Positions 1-9,430 are shown, numbered from the stretch's first letter. The stretch is 64,000 bases of DNA from Microbulbifer variabilis ATCC 700307 (GCF_000380565.1 NZ_AQYJ01000026.1:124001-188000); one strand, 5' to 3'. The notes: generated by a model not told the origin, from the sequence alone. Numbers and translations are program-made.

Positions 1-560
1 TTTCGTACAAGCTTACTCGCTTTCTGGTTAAGCAAGTTCAGTTTTGATACGTCTATCTTGTATACCTTGGAGTAAATCCCACTCTTGGCGTATAGAAAAT
101 ACCCAGGCTCATCCGGTAAGGCATGAACTAACCAACCTGATGTTTTCACCTCAAATACTTTTGGCGGTAAACTTTTAGAACCTAAAACATCGAGCACCAA
201 TAAACGATAAGCAGGCTTGGTATCGAGTAAATTTTTAACACCTTTTTTTAACTCCATAAATTGCGCAACAATATATCTAGGACCGATCCAGCGAATGAAT
301 CGGATTGACGCATCCCTAGGTGTTAAGGCTTTCAGGTCAATCAATGTTCTCTTAGATCCATCCACACTATTCCAAATAACCAACTTCTGACTTTCATCAC
401 CCTGAGCTACAGAGGCTACAAACTTCCCATCAGGACTAATCTGAGCCGTCATAGTTTCAACGGGCTTAAAGTAAGTTTCAGCAGGCATCGCAACTGCCGA
501 CCCAACATTTACTATGAAACTCAACAAAGCTAATTGAATTAGCTGACAAACAATCTTCAC
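1..560 (-). CDS. Exported prolyl-oligopeptidase-like (S9 family) protein, N-terminal part
   Basis: The minus-strand frame is open from a GTG at 558-560 to the window edge (186 codons seen; the C-terminus lies outside). The first ~28 residues form a signal peptide with a hydrophobic stretch. It is followed by a PDGKFVA-type blade motif (ISPDGKFVASVAQGDE), which is typical of the N-terminal beta-propeller of secreted S9 peptidases/alpha-beta hydrolases. The catalytic domain would be beyond the edge. The GTG start overlaps the stop codon of the upstream gene by four bases (GTGA), which indicates translational coupling. The S9 assignment is inferred from the propeller-like N-terminus only. Another WD40/TolB-like exported protein is possible. 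Confidence 0.6.
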   Translation of the reverse strand, partial: MKIVCQLIQLALLSFIVNVGSAVAMPAETYFKPVETMTAQISPDGKFVASVAQGDESQKLVIWNSVDGSKRTLIDLKALTPRDASIRFIRWIGPRYIVAQFMELKKGVKNLLDTKPAYRLLVLDVLGSKSLPPKVFEVKTSGWLVHALPDEPGYFLYAKSGIYSKVYKIDVSKLNLLNQKASKLVR

Positions 561-1168
561 TGCTCTACCTCCAGCGGACCCTGCCAACTATTAAAGAACA
601 CATCTTGTACTCCCGTGCCAGACACTAGAGGATATAACTCAGTTAACGATCCAAGTGATGCTTGGATTTCATTAAAATCTGTTGCTATACGATTTTTTAA
701 ATAAACTTCAATCGAATCTGATTTTCTCTGCTTACCTATGAACAGGCTGCCAATGTAATTGGTCTTTTCTGCTTCCACATGAAAACGCCAAGTACGTCGA
801 CTAGACGTATCTAGCTTGTATGGAAGATTAAAATAAGGTGCATTAATTTGAGTAATTTGGTAAAGGCCTGAGGGGATAGCCATTAAGTAATAGCCTGAGG
901 GCTTACCCTTTAGGCTGATATGGTAACGGTTATTTTTTCTCAGCCTGGTTTTTTTCCCACTTTCTAAGTAGGTGCTTCCGTTGGAATACAATTTAAAAAA
1001 TTCGATCGAAGGCGCCGTTCCATCCACATCAAGCTTCACCAGTACATATCCCTGCCTACTTCCCAAATCAGGTGGATTTTCATAAGATACCAGTGATAGA
1101 GTTCTTGCAATTACTGACTCCGATAAAAAAAGCGCAGTAAAAATGGCACTCTTTAAAAAGAGGGCCAT
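557..1168 (-). CDS. Exported hypothetical protein
   Basis: I do not recognise the family. I chose the ATG at 1166-1168 because it places a signal peptide (MALFLKSAIFTALFLSESVIA) at the N-terminus. The longer frame to 1219 begins at a TTG and adds 17 polar residues in front of it. The mature part of about 180 residues is rich in beta-type sequence, with no visible catalytic motif. It contains a GYYLMAIPSGLYQI segment resembling carboxypeptidase-regulatory/DUF2846-like beta-sandwich domains of periplasmic proteins, but this is only a resemblance. The stop overlaps the start of the next gene by four bases (GTGA), so the two form an operon. It diverges from the lipoprotein gene at 1332. Confidence 0.6.
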   Translation of the reverse strand: MALFLKSAIFTALFLSESVIARTLSLVSYENPPDLGSRQGYVLVKLDVDGTAPSIEFFKLYSNGSTYLESGKKTRLRKNNRYHISLKGKPSGYYLMAIPSGLYQITQINAPYFNLPYKLDTSSRRTWRFHVEAEKTNYIGSLFIGKQRKSDSIEVYLKNRIATDFNEIQASLGSLTELYPLVSGTGVQDVFFNSWQGPLEVEQ

Positions 1169-1331
1169 TCGGCCTGAGTTACACTCTACCAGCCTTTTAT
1201 TCTCCAGATTTTGCGTCAAGATACCGCTTCCATAAGTTCAGGTTTGCAAATGAATGATACGGCTGAGAATATTATCTTAGAGCTAGTTGCAATACAATTA
1301 GCAGGCATCGACCAAAATTATGGAGAGTAAT

Positions 1332-3074
1332 ATGCCCGGGATAAAACCCTTCAGATGTATAAAGTTTTACCCACTTATACTTTTGACCTGTACAATAATT
1401 ATACAGGGCTGTGCGGGGCAGGTTAATATACTGCCTGCTCTGGAAGAGAGCACTCCTATTAATGATCAAGAGGGTATCGTAGTCGCTCGGATCATCAATG
1501 CCTCAGGTAACCCCCTACCCTTTAATCAGCTTACAATCAACCCTGAAAACCTGAATGAGTCAAAGTCAATAAAGCCGGAGCGCCTCCTAGCCGCAAAGCC
1601 AAAATTAAATGGCACGACCGTATTTGCCTCCTATGTCAAACCTGGAAACTACTCTCTGAGTAGCATTCGAGCGTTTTACGCCAATGGTAATGGATGGTAT
1701 AGCCGCTTTGTCAGTGCAAATGAAAAACTGGGAACCTTCTCCGTAAACCAGGGAGAGGTAACAGACCTCGGCACACTAATCTATTATCCGAAACCTCAAG
1801 GTGATAGGTATCTTGACCTCTTGATTCGAGCCCCAGAATCAGAGAAAGGTGAAGTGCTTACGAAATACTTCCCATTCCTTAAGTACAACCCTGAGGTACT
1901 TAATGGATGGCATGTTGATGAAAATGATGAGGAACGTGAATCAACGTATATATCTATTGCACAGAATCCTGTGACATACAATGAGCAGTATGTTTCGCCG
2001 GCCAATTCTATCTATTTTCTAGGAAAGATTGGTGTATTTATCAAGCGGACCTCTGAAGGAGAGTGGGAGCTTGATGCTGTTGACACTAATCATGAATTAA
2101 CCGCCATCGCTCAAAATAAAAATGGTGACCTGGTGGTAGGGGGTAGTGAAGGAGCTCTTTTCTGGCGTCCAGCTTTTGGGGATTGGCTAGATATATCACT
2201 AGAGCACAACTCTCATGTAGAGCATTTAAGAATGCTTGATACAGGAGAAATCGAGATTTTGGTTGCTCGTGACTTTGAGCTAGATATTCTAAGAGGCGCC
2301 GTATCTGGTTCAGATGTACAATGGAGACTAATTAACCGCTATTCCACTAATTCGAGTAAAAGATGGGATCATAGATTAGAAGCTGAAATAAAAAACAAAC
2401 AGGCTCACTCAAAAAAAATAGATCGCCACATATACAACACAACACTATTTGAACTCAATGGGCAGAACTATATAAATATCCGTAACCACTCAATCTACGA
2501 AAATACCGTATTTGCGACAATCAATAGCGAAATTTTCATTTATAACCCCGACAATTGGATGATCGAAAGATCTGTTAATGACTTTGAATTTTCAGCAATT
2601 ATTGATGCTGGTGCTGTTCAGCTAGGTATTGAAAAAGCTGGCTTTTGGTCATTGAGTGGAAAGCCAACCTATCATAAAATCGACCAAAATGGCGCTCAGA
2701 ATAAAATAACAACCTATATCCGAAGCTGCCCGGATAATAAATCTCCAAAAAACTCATGTCGTAAAAAGAGCTTTACATTCCGATCCGTTCCCTGGTTCTC
2801 CAATGAAAATGATGCTATTGCTATTGTAAGCTTTGCGTTAAATAGCTTTTCTGGTGGAACTCGTGATACTGAAGTCAAAATCCTAACCACCACCGATGGT
2901 GGGGAGAGCTGGGTGGCAACCGAAAATGAACCGCCGACAGACTATTGTACCTCTATAGTCCCTCAGATTGCCGACCGCCTGTTGGTATCCTGTGATGGTG
3001 CTAATGGGGACTTCTATGAGTCAACTGACTTTGGAGCCAATTGGCATCAGGTAAGACAACAGGATAATTTCTAG
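1332..3074 (+). CDS. Lipoprotein with C-terminal Asp-box (BNR) repeats
   Basis: The N-terminus is a lipoprotein signal: a basic start, a hydrophobic core and a lipobox ending IIQGC, with the acylated Cys near residue 27. I prefer the ATG at 1332 because GGAGAG lies six bases upstream. An ATG at 1320 adds four residues. The mature protein (~550 aa) contains two clear Asp-box motifs near the C-terminus, TTDGGESW (about residue 520) and STDFGANW (about residue 565), typical of sialidase/Vps10-like beta-propellers. A propeller-like segment also covers residues 220-330 (AIAQNKNGDLVVGGSEG). No enzymatic site is apparent. A 13-bp perfect hairpin follows the stop. The gene diverges from the exported protein at 557-1168 and may share its control. 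Confidence 0.75.
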   Translation: MPGIKPFRCIKFYPLILLTCTIIIQGCAGQVNILPALEESTPINDQEGIVVARIINASGNPLPFNQLTINPENLNESKSIKPERLLAAKPKLNGTTVFASYVKPGNYSLSSIRAFYANGNGWYSRFVSANEKLGTFSVNQGEVTDLGTLIYYPKPQGDRYLDLLIRAPESEKGEVLTKYFPFLKYNPEVLNGWHVDENDEERESTYISIAQNPVTYNEQYVSPANSIYFLGKIGVFIKRTSEGEWELDAVDTNHELTAIAQNKNGDLVVGGSEGALFWRPAFGDWLDISLEHNSHVEHLRMLDTGEIEILVARDFELDILRGAVSGSDVQWRLINRYSTNSSKRWDHRLEAEIKNKQAHSKKIDRHIYNTTLFELNGQNYINIRNHSIYENTVFATINSEIFIYNPDNWMIERSVNDFEFSAIIDAGAVQLGIEKAGFWSLSGKPTYHKIDQNGAQNKITTYIRSCPDNKSPKNSCRKKSFTFRSVPWFSNENDAIAIVSFALNSFSGGTRDTEVKILTTTDGGESWVATENEPPTDYCTSIVPQIADRLLVSCDGANGDFYESTDFGANWHQVRQQDNF

Positions 3075-3574
3075 CAAAATATGGGTGAGCATTGGTATTT
3101 TATATGCTCACCCATATTAAGTTAAAAATAGCCTATATCGTGCATCACCCCTAAATACTATTGAATTAGTAATTTTTCATTTACACACTTCAATGGCTAG
3201 CCTAATTTGCACAAGGTTTCACTTTACCAGATGCCAAACTCCGCCCAGACTTCCACAGTAAATGATATGCTTAGCTCTAGAAAAGGAATACCGGCTGCAG
3301 GCCAATGCACTTCTATCCATAGTAATTCTGAATACCCATTGAAATCAGATTGCTTACTATTCCGCCCCTCTATCTCAGGAAATCTAATAGCGTACAGCGC
3401 CTCTTTAATAGTATTTTCCGTTCAGTACTAATGGCTGTATGAATAATTGGGCTTTTACTATCTGCGATAAAAATCCAAGGCACATTTAAGAGCATGTGAA
3501 ATCTAAATATATAAAATATAAGGTACCTTTATATCTGTACAAGCACATAAGATTGCTACTACACCTTGAACAGA
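3075..3574. other. Intergenic region with a 3' hairpin
   Basis: This 500-base stretch lies between convergent genes. It holds a 13-bp perfect inverted repeat at 3079-3091/3105-3117 just after the lipoprotein stop. The repeat lacks a long T-tract but is positioned as a bidirectional terminator. A 74-codon plus-strand frame at 3207-3431 lacks an RBS and has no protein-like composition, so I do not call it. Confidence 0.5.
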
Positions 3575-4450
3575 TTAGTACTTTTTAAGCTGGAATAAAT
3601 TACCCATTTCGTATGCTGAATAAATTTCCTGCATTGCTTCTTCGGTCACTTGATTGATCTTTTCGATCGTAGGGTTCAATCCAGTACCGTCCACAGTTGT
3701 TCGAAACGGTCGACTTGAAGGCTCCGTCTTCAGTAAGTTCAGAGCCGCATCTGCAACCAATTGCGGGCTGGGGGCATCCTCTGATTCATGGCCCTTCTGA
3801 GTACCGGCCCACATTTGCTCAGGGGCATCTGCATATTCACCATAACTCGCAGCCACTTCTTTATCACTTGCTCTTAACAGGTTTGAGCCAAAATCGGTTC
3901 CAAATCCGCCTGGTTGAACAATTAAAGATTGAATACTAAATTGCGCCAGCTCTACGCGATAATTCTCTGCCATTCCTTCTACCGCATGTTTGGTGGCATT
4001 ATAAGAACCAAGAAAAGGTAATACGAACTTGCCTAAAATGCTTGATATTTGAATGAGAGTTCCACTGCGGCGTTGTTTCATCTGCGGCAACACTGCACGT
4101 ATTAAACGCTGAACGCCAAAAACATTGATATCAAAAACCTTTTTAAAGTCCTCGATGGTAAAGCTCTCCTGCCACCCGAGCGTACCGACTCCCGCGTTAT
4201 TAATTAATATATCAATTGGACCGACTTCTTTAGTTGCTTGAGCAATACCCTTGGCGACGCTCTCATCATCGGTTACATCAATATCGACGACAACGATACC
4301 TTTAGCAATAAGCTCATTGGCTACAGAAGCATTGCGGCCACTTGGACCTCGCATGGTGCCGATTACTTTATAGCCATTATTTGCAAGTGTATTGGCAATG
4401 AGATAACCGAAACCACTATTTGAACCAGTAATAAGCGCTGTTTGAGTCAT
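3575..4450 (-). CDS. Short-chain dehydrogenase/reductase (SDR)
   Basis: A classical SDR of 291 residues. It has the cofactor-binding TGSNSGFG motif (residues 8-15, TGxxxGxG), the structural NNAG (84-87), a serine cluster ISS (135-137) and the active-site YNATK (Tyr150-x3-Lys154). The reaction is NAD(P)-dependent oxidation or reduction of a carbonyl/hydroxyl. The substrate cannot be read from the sequence. The arginine in TMRGP after beta-2 favours NADPH over NADH (inference). The start is well supported: AAGGAG lies seven bases upstream of the ATG. It forms part of a same-strand group with another SDR and a DJ-1-like protein, divergent from a LysR regulator. The 455-base gap before the next gene suggests its own promoter. 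Confidence 0.9.
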   Translation of the reverse strand: MTQTALITGSNSGFGYLIANTLANNGYKVIGTMRGPSGRNASVANELIAKGIVVVDIDVTDDESVAKGIAQATKEVGPIDILINNAGVGTLGWQESFTIEDFKKVFDINVFGVQRLIRAVLPQMKQRRSGTLIQISSILGKFVLPFLGSYNATKHAVEGMAENYRVELAQFSIQSLIVQPGGFGTDFGSNLLRASDKEVAASYGEYADAPEQMWAGTQKGHESEDAPSPQLVADAALNLLKTEPSSRPFRTTVDGTGLNPTIEKINQVTEEAMQEIYSAYEMGNLFQLKKY

Positions 4451-4905
4451 GATTGTCTCCTTAAATTTTTCATCACATCAGCTGCTGCAAAGATTAAAAC
4501 TTGTACGCGCATCAATAGAATTAATTTTATGTATATAGTACTGAACAAAAACAATAGCTAAAAAATCAGTACACAAAAGGCTTTATAAGCCACCCCTATT
4601 GATCAGATATTCAATCAGGGAGTTTTTAAAAAATTAAGAAAAAAGGACTTCAGCACAAAGAGCCGGATTGGTTATCTATCAGCTCTTTTGTCTAATTTTT
4701 AGTAAGCAAATAGCCAGACATATCGTGCCGAATAAGAAAAACATACGATATTTTTGAAAAACCAGTCTAAGGAATGAAAACCTTAAAAGCAGTTATCTAG
4801 TACCATACAGGTATAGGACTTAAACAATTACAAAATTGAATTAAATCCTACCTGCATTCCATTTAGATAATTCTGATTATATTTCCTACTAGGAAAATAG
4901 TATTC
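4451..4905. other. AT-rich spacer between two SDR genes
   Basis: I see no open frame with a ribosome binding site on either strand. The region is AT-rich and probably carries the promoter for the downstream minus-strand SDR gene, but I cannot fix -35/-10 boxes with confidence. Confidence 0.4.
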
Positions 4906-5733
4906 TCACTGTTTACCCATCTCCGCCTCAAATGCCTCGCGGTAATCGGGGTGCCAACGAGAGAGTGGTGGGCGATTGTTAATGATATCCCCCATAGCCC
5001 ATCTCATACGTTTAACATCAGTTTCACGATCTACGTCATTATCTGGGCAAAGAATGTAAAAATCACCACGCTCGACGCTCTCCAACATAAAACTAACCAC
5101 TTGATCTGCAGTCCATGCGCCATCAGGTTTACTAGAGCTACCAGTCATACCCGTGTAGGTGAAGCCGGGAATTAATAAGTGGGATGAGACCTGACTTCCA
5201 GGAGTATTTCGAATAGAGTGCTGTAACGCCTCCGCGGTGGCTTTTACCGCAGCTTTACTGACGTTGTAAGCCGGATTTCCTGGTGGAGTGGTAATTCCCT
5301 GCTTAGATCCAGTTGTAACGATAACCGATGGGCTGCTTTGACTTATCATTTCGGGAGCAAATGCATGAATACAATGAATGACCCCCCAAAGGTTGGTATT
5401 GATGATCTTATTCCAACCATCTAAGTTCTCCCAGCTTCCATTTTTAACAGCTGTGCCTGCATTGTTAAAAAGAAAATCAATACGGCCGTATTCTTTTTTA
5501 ACTTTATCTTTGAGTGCCAGTACCGAGCTAAAATCACTTACATCGGTTTCTACTATTAAAGTGTCACTTGGTAAAGCGCGCTTGGCTTCTTCCAATTTTT
5601 CTTTGTTAACATCAGCTAAACAAATCTTCATCCCTCTTTTTGATAGGGCCTTTGCGGCTGCAAAACCTATTCCACTGGCACCACCAGTAATAACTGCGAC
5701 ATTATTCGGTTGAAAGATAGTAGATGTGCTCAT
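4906..5733 (-). CDS. Short-chain dehydrogenase/reductase (SDR)
   Basis: A second SDR, of about 275 residues from the ATG at 5731-5733, which has AGGA eight bases upstream. A TTG at 5764-5766 would add 11 residues that look non-native. It carries TGGASGIG (cofactor loop), an acidic residue after beta-2 (CLADVNKEKL, suggesting NAD-type binding), NNAG and YNVSK (the Tyr/Lys pair). The C-terminal part (RPPLSRWHPDYREAFEAEMG) resembles SDRs annotated as acting on small alcohols or toluenol-like substrates, but the substrate is unknown. It sits between the other SDR and the DJ-1/PfpI gene on the same strand, with about 170 bases to the upstream gene's stop, so co-transcription is possible but not proven. 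Confidence 0.88.
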   Translation of the reverse strand: MSTSTIFQPNNVAVITGGASGIGFAAAKALSKRGMKICLADVNKEKLEEAKRALPSDTLIVETDVSDFSSVLALKDKVKKEYGRIDFLFNNAGTAVKNGSWENLDGWNKIINTNLWGVIHCIHAFAPEMISQSSPSVIVTTGSKQGITTPPGNPAYNVSKAAVKATAEALQHSIRNTPGSQVSSHLLIPGFTYTGMTGSSSKPDGAWTADQVVSFMLESVERGDFYILCPDNDVDRETDVKRMRWAMGDIINNRPPLSRWHPDYREAFEAEMGKQ

Positions 5734-5903
5734 AGGGATTCCTGGATTATCGTCAACGGTACTCAAAGGTATAAAATAGAGTTTGAAAAATACGGCATTT
5801 ATACCGCCCCTTCAGGCATAGGCTATTTACCGAAATCATTCTTTATAGCCTTGAGATTCTTATTGAAGCTTTGCCTGAAGAAGCCTGTTACTAAAATAGA
5901 CTA

Positions 5904-6746
5904 CTATTTCATCAATTTTAGAAGTTCTTGAGCAACAGCAATGGAGGATTTGTTGTTCTGGCCTGTTACCAGTTCACGATCAACAACTACATGCGGCTGC
6001 CAATCTTCTTTGCTACGGGAATAATTACCGCCCGCATTGGTGAGTGCATTTTGAGGCCAGTAGAACAGCTCATCACCACCCAGGTAGTATTGAGTAGCCA
6101 CAGCTTCTTCTGAGTTACTAAAAGAGGTCATTTTGTAGCCGTCATACACCCACCCTTTGGCAGCTTTAGCTTTCTTACCGGCTTTCATTTGGTTTTCAAA
6201 TTCCGAGCTGTTTGGCAATGCGGACAGCAGCGCAACTGGGCCGTGACACACTAAACCGGTAGGCTTGGACTCGGCGTTAAAATGTCGTAAGAAGCTACCC
6301 AGTTGATCATTGGATACCAAGTCACCTAAAGGTGCATGACCTCCCGGCACAAACAGCGCATCAAAATTCTCTATCCCGATTTGCTCTATACGCGCAAAGC
6401 TGACTACTGGACTGTGATCTTTGTCAGTCAGCATAAGCTGGTTGAATAAAGCTCTATGGGCATTGTAGTTTTCTTGACTGGTATCCAAGAAATGGTCAGG
6501 CGCATCCGAAACCGGATCCAGTGTCGGCGCCAGCCCCATCGGGGTGGCAAATGTTATTGTGTGACCAGCTTCCATCATCAATTTGACCGGTTCCATAAGC
6601 TCATTCAAATAGAAGCCCGTTTTGTAGTCACTGCCACCCTTCAGCTTCATTTTCGATACGTCTGACATCACAACCAGAACGTTGTCTGCCATCGCCAGTG
6701 GGCTCACCAGCAATGCTGCCATCGCAAGCAGTTTCTTCAAGCTCAT
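5904..6746 (-). CDS. Exported DJ-1/PfpI family protein (Hsp31/glyoxalase III-like)
   Basis: The ATG at 6744-6746 has GAGGAA about six bases upstream, so I prefer it to the in-frame GTG at 6752. The signal peptide MSLKKLLAMAALLVSPLAMA predicts export. The body is a class I glutamine-amidotransferase-like fold: TGFYLNELMEPV contains the Glu typical of the Hsp31 branch, FVPGGHAPLGDL forms the oxyanion region, and GLVCHGPVALL holds the nucleophile elbow Cys followed by His. Family members act as glutathione-independent glyoxalases (methylglyoxal to lactate) or as chaperones. A periplasmic location is less common. It is divergent from the LysR gene at 6873, with 126 bases between, and is the best candidate target of that regulator. 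Confidence 0.85.
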   Translation of the reverse strand: MSLKKLLAMAALLVSPLAMADNVLVVMSDVSKMKLKGGSDYKTGFYLNELMEPVKLMMEAGHTITFATPMGLAPTLDPVSDAPDHFLDTSQENYNAHRALFNQLMLTDKDHSPVVSFARIEQIGIENFDALFVPGGHAPLGDLVSNDQLGSFLRHFNAESKPTGLVCHGPVALLSALPNSSEFENQMKAGKKAKAAKGWVYDGYKMTSFSNSEEAVATQYYLGGDELFYWPQNALTNAGGNYSRSKEDWQPHVVVDRELVTGQNNKSSIAVAQELLKLMK

Positions 6747-6817
6747 AATCACTTCCTCGAAATTGGGGTTGAAACAATTGAAGTGGCGGCAGAATAGGAC
6801 CTTAGGGTTTATTAATG

Positions 6818-6831
6818 AAATTAATTAATTT
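6818..6831. promoter_or_regulatory. AT palindrome in the LysR/DJ-1 divergent promoter
   Basis: The bases aaattaattaattt form a perfect 14-bp palindrome in the middle of the gap between the divergent DJ-1-like and LysR genes, overlapping a repeat of ATTAAT beginning at 6811. Its position fits a LysR-type binding site or an AT-rich promoter element. Its function is inferred from position. Confidence 0.4.
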
Positions 6832-6872
6832 AATATAGCTATGAACATAACTAATAGCCGAGACCGGTTAGA

Positions 6873-7784
6873 ATGAGCAATATTTCGGACATTGAGCTAA
6901 GCCAACTTAGGCTCCTGCAGATTATTTTTGAGACCCGAAATCTAACCCGAGCAGGCGAGCGTGCAGGGCTAACGCAATCTGCGGTAAGCCATACGCTGAA
7001 GAAACTCCGCCATAGCTTTAATGACTCATTGGTCATAAGACAGGGTAATCAACTGGTGCTGACTCCAAGAGCTGAGTCCCTACAAACACCGCTAAATCGC
7101 TGGTTAAATGACTTTGAGCGGAATATTTTAAATCAAGAAGAATTCAACCCTGCAAGTACCCAGCACACTTTTTATATCGCAACGAGCGACCTGGTGGAGC
7201 AGAGTATCGCTCCCCCTCTAATAGCATCACTTCAAAAAGACGCCCCGAGAATCCAGATTATTTTTATAAAGTTAGATAAGCACAGGATCGCCAACCAAAT
7301 TGAGAGCGGTGAAGCGGATCTCTCTATCAGTGTTATGGAATCAAATCATCCAAGCCTGGTGGTAAAAACTTTGTATAAAGATGATTTCGTATCCGCGGTA
7401 CGAAATGAGCATCCATTTTTGAAAGACAAAAAAAATATTCATAATTTTTGTCGATATCCGCATATTATGGCAGGCACAGGGAGAGATAATCGCGGAACGG
7501 TTGACAAGGCACTAGAAGAAATTGGCTTGTCCAGAAATGTTCAATTTAAAGTAGCAAATTTTTCCAGTGCGCCCTACATTGTAGAATGTAGTGATGGAAT
7601 CCTCACCGCGCCAAGAAAATTTATCCAGTCTATTGCCGGAAAATTCAATATTGTGCATTTTACTCCACCGGTCAGCCTTCCCCAATACTCTATGAAAGCC
7701 TATTGGAGCTTAAAAAATAAGGATGATCCGGCAAATAAATGGCTAAGGGAAAAGATTGCGAAAGTTGCTCGTATTGAGTACTAG
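6873..7784 (+). CDS. LysR family transcriptional regulator
   Basis: The protein is 303 residues, the usual LysR length. The N-terminal winged helix-turn-helix (about residues 8-66) is clear: LTRAGERAGLTQSAVSHTLKKL, followed by the wing region ending LTPRAESL. The remainder is the periplasmic-binding-protein-like effector domain (residues 95-295). The gene lies divergently from the DJ-1/PfpI gene and the SDR genes beyond it. This is the standard arrangement for a LysR regulator and its target, so it probably controls that group, perhaps in response to a carbonyl compound (inference). An AT palindrome lies in the shared promoter region. Confidence 0.92.
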   Translation: MSNISDIELSQLRLLQIIFETRNLTRAGERAGLTQSAVSHTLKKLRHSFNDSLVIRQGNQLVLTPRAESLQTPLNRWLNDFERNILNQEEFNPASTQHTFYIATSDLVEQSIAPPLIASLQKDAPRIQIIFIKLDKHRIANQIESGEADLSISVMESNHPSLVVKTLYKDDFVSAVRNEHPFLKDKKNIHNFCRYPHIMAGTGRDNRGTVDKALEEIGLSRNVQFKVANFSSAPYIVECSDGILTAPRKFIQSIAGKFNIVHFTPPVSLPQYSMKAYWSLKNKDDPANKWLREKIAKVARIEY

Positions 7785-7881
7785 TTTTAAATGAGTTTGG
7801 TTTGAACTACTTTATTAAATACATCAGGTATCGAAATTTATCACGTATGGCTACAATCAGTGAAACCTCTAAAATATTTAT

Positions 7882-8142
7882 TTATAAATTAATATCGTTA
7901 TCAAGAGCCCGCCGAGAACCTTTTGGCGGCCCCCACCTTACGCACACATCATCTTTCTCCAGGGTACCTTTCAGAACATCACACCTGATTTTAGGGGTCC
8001 TTATTTGCTGTCTACACTTCTCTAATGACATATCCGGATAGGAACCTCGACAGTATTCAGCAAGTAACTCACTTGCTTTTTCCGGTCTAGTAAAATAGGT
8101 GATACTGATTATCAGTAACACTACTACCACCACAATTTTCAT
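7882..8142 (-). CDS. Small membrane-anchored or exported protein
   Basis: I do not recognise a family. The start at 8140-8142 (MKIVVVVVLLIISITYF) has AAGG eight bases upstream; an upstream ATG at 8158-8160 adds six residues. An N-terminal hydrophobic segment is followed by about 65 residues with four cysteines spaced C-x10-C-x10-C-x12-C (CRGSYPDMSLEKC, IRCDVL, DDVCVRWG). This suggests a disulfide-stabilised periplasmic domain. It is convergent with the LysR gene. The gene is short and no relatives are known to me, so the call is moderate. Confidence 0.45.
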   Translation of the reverse strand: MKIVVVVVLLIISITYFTRPEKASELLAEYCRGSYPDMSLEKCRQQIRTPKIRCDVLKGTLEKDDVCVRWGPPKGSRRALDNDINL

Positions 8143-8160
8143 TAATTTGACCTTGTGCAT

Positions 8161-9009
8161 AGATTCGGAGCACCCACAAAACTCGTAGCTATAAGCGCCA
8201 TAAATATTGACACAGCATAGACTGCAAAATCAAATGCTGCACAAATATACACATTTATATAATTAATGCCTTTGCCTCGTAGCGCTCAGATCTCTTTGAG
8301 CACGATACCCTATTATCATTGCACCTCTCGCTATGCAAAATGGGAATTCCTGTGTGATACAGATATGGAATTTAGCATTAACGATGAGTATCGTCGCGAG
8401 TAAATTGAGTCCAGGATACATAATCCGACTTCAATTACCCAAAACCACGAGGTTCGAACCCCAAGTATACCTTTCAGTTTTTCACTGCCGATTAGCCCTA
8501 AATTGATAATAAATATCTGCCGATACTGTACTGGTACCAACAACCTTATTAGTACCTATCTCCAATTTTTAGGTGTCCTGAATTCACCGCCAACAAATTA
8601 CGCTAAAAATATACACCACTTATCCCTCTATTAATTCAACTCACCTTAAAACTAACGACCAGATTCAAATTATACAAATAGAAACTCAACACCATTAATC
8701 ATCTAAAAACTACTATCACCAATAAAACGGCAAATTACATCAAATTACAAAAACCACAAAACGTACACTCCGCAAAAAATAGCATTAAACCTATTGACGC
8801 ATTGATATTTACAAATATACCATCAGTGGCGCTACCAATACTGAAATAAAAATTAATTTCCTTACGTTGAGTTGTGCAGATAACTTCACACCCAACTCAA
8901 TAAGCTCACACAGGCTTTCCTGTTGTAGAGGCAAAAGGATATCAAGGTATTTGGTACAATTTATCTTGAAGGACACTCACACAAAACCTTGGCTAGGAGC
9001 CACTTAAAA
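8161..9009. other. Long AT-rich region without a supported gene
   Basis: This 849-base stretch has only short frames with poor composition. A 70-codon minus-strand frame at 8331-8543 has no RBS. A self-complementary ggttcgaacc at about 8450-8460 resembles a tRNA T-loop, but the flanking bases do not form T or acceptor stems. The last ~50 bases carry the RBS of the next gene. Confidence 0.45.
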
Positions 9010-9327
9010 ATGAAAAAATTCCTATTATTGGGTCTTGCAGCTTTAGCTGCGAATGTTCAAGCTGATGCTGTAGTTGGTCCAGTAGCTAGAATCTATGTTC
9101 ATGACAACATCGTCAACTTCCGATTAAAAGATGATGCCTGTAAATTAGAGAGTACCGTAGGAAATACCTATTGGCGTTTCAGCTTGGACTCTCAACCGGA
9201 AACGGCGAAAGCTTGGTATGCCATGCTATTAAATGCGGCCACTACTGGAAAGAGCGTTAAGCTTGGGGTTCCATCATGTGACCCGGAAAACCATCAGTAT
9301 ATTAGATATGTGTACCAGGACTATTAG
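9010..9327 (+). CDS. Small secreted protein, SubB-like (AB5 toxin B-subunit-like) fold suspected
   Basis: The ATG at 9010 is preceded by AGGAGCC ten bases upstream and starts a signal peptide (MKKFLLLGLAALAANVQA). The upstream frame start at 8989 adds seven non-signal residues. The mature domain is ~85 residues with two cysteines, a VGPVARIYVHDNIVNFRL strand, the segment AKAWYAMLLNAATTGKSVKL and a terminal IRYVYQDY. This pattern recalls small secreted proteins annotated as subtilase-cytotoxin-subunit-B-like. The resemblance is from memory and needs a profile search. No A-subunit gene is adjacent, although a trypsin-like protease follows. An 11-bp hairpin at 9405-9430 lies downstream. Confidence 0.6.
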   Translation: MKKFLLLGLAALAANVQADAVVGPVARIYVHDNIVNFRLKDDACKLESTVGNTYWRFSLDSQPETAKAWYAMLLNAATTGKSVKLGVPSCDPENHQYIRYVYQDY

Positions 9328-9404
9328 GGAGCACCTTAATTTTGGTACCACCAACTGCCAGAACAGCTTTAGTAAGTAACCAAGATGCTTCTGGAACTTT
9401 AGGG

Positions 9405-9430
9405 TTTGGTGAAGAATGCTTCACCAAACT
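9405..9430 (+). terminator. Hairpin after the small secreted protein
   Basis: A perfect 11-bp stem (gtttggtgaag/cttcaccaaac) with a four-base loop lies 78 bases after the stop at 9327. It has no strong T-tract, so it may act as a 3' stabilising or terminator hairpin. The rest of the 9328-9710 gap shows no supported gene. Confidence 0.5.

Noticed and set aside
3207..3431. Plus-strand 74-codon frame
   Set aside because: No RBS, and the composition is not protein-like.
8446..8461. ggttcgaacc resembling a tRNA T-arm
   Set aside because: Neither strand gives matching T-stem or acceptor-stem pairing, and there is no anticodon arm.
8331..8543. Minus-strand 70-codon frame
   Set aside because: No RBS and no recognisable sequence features.
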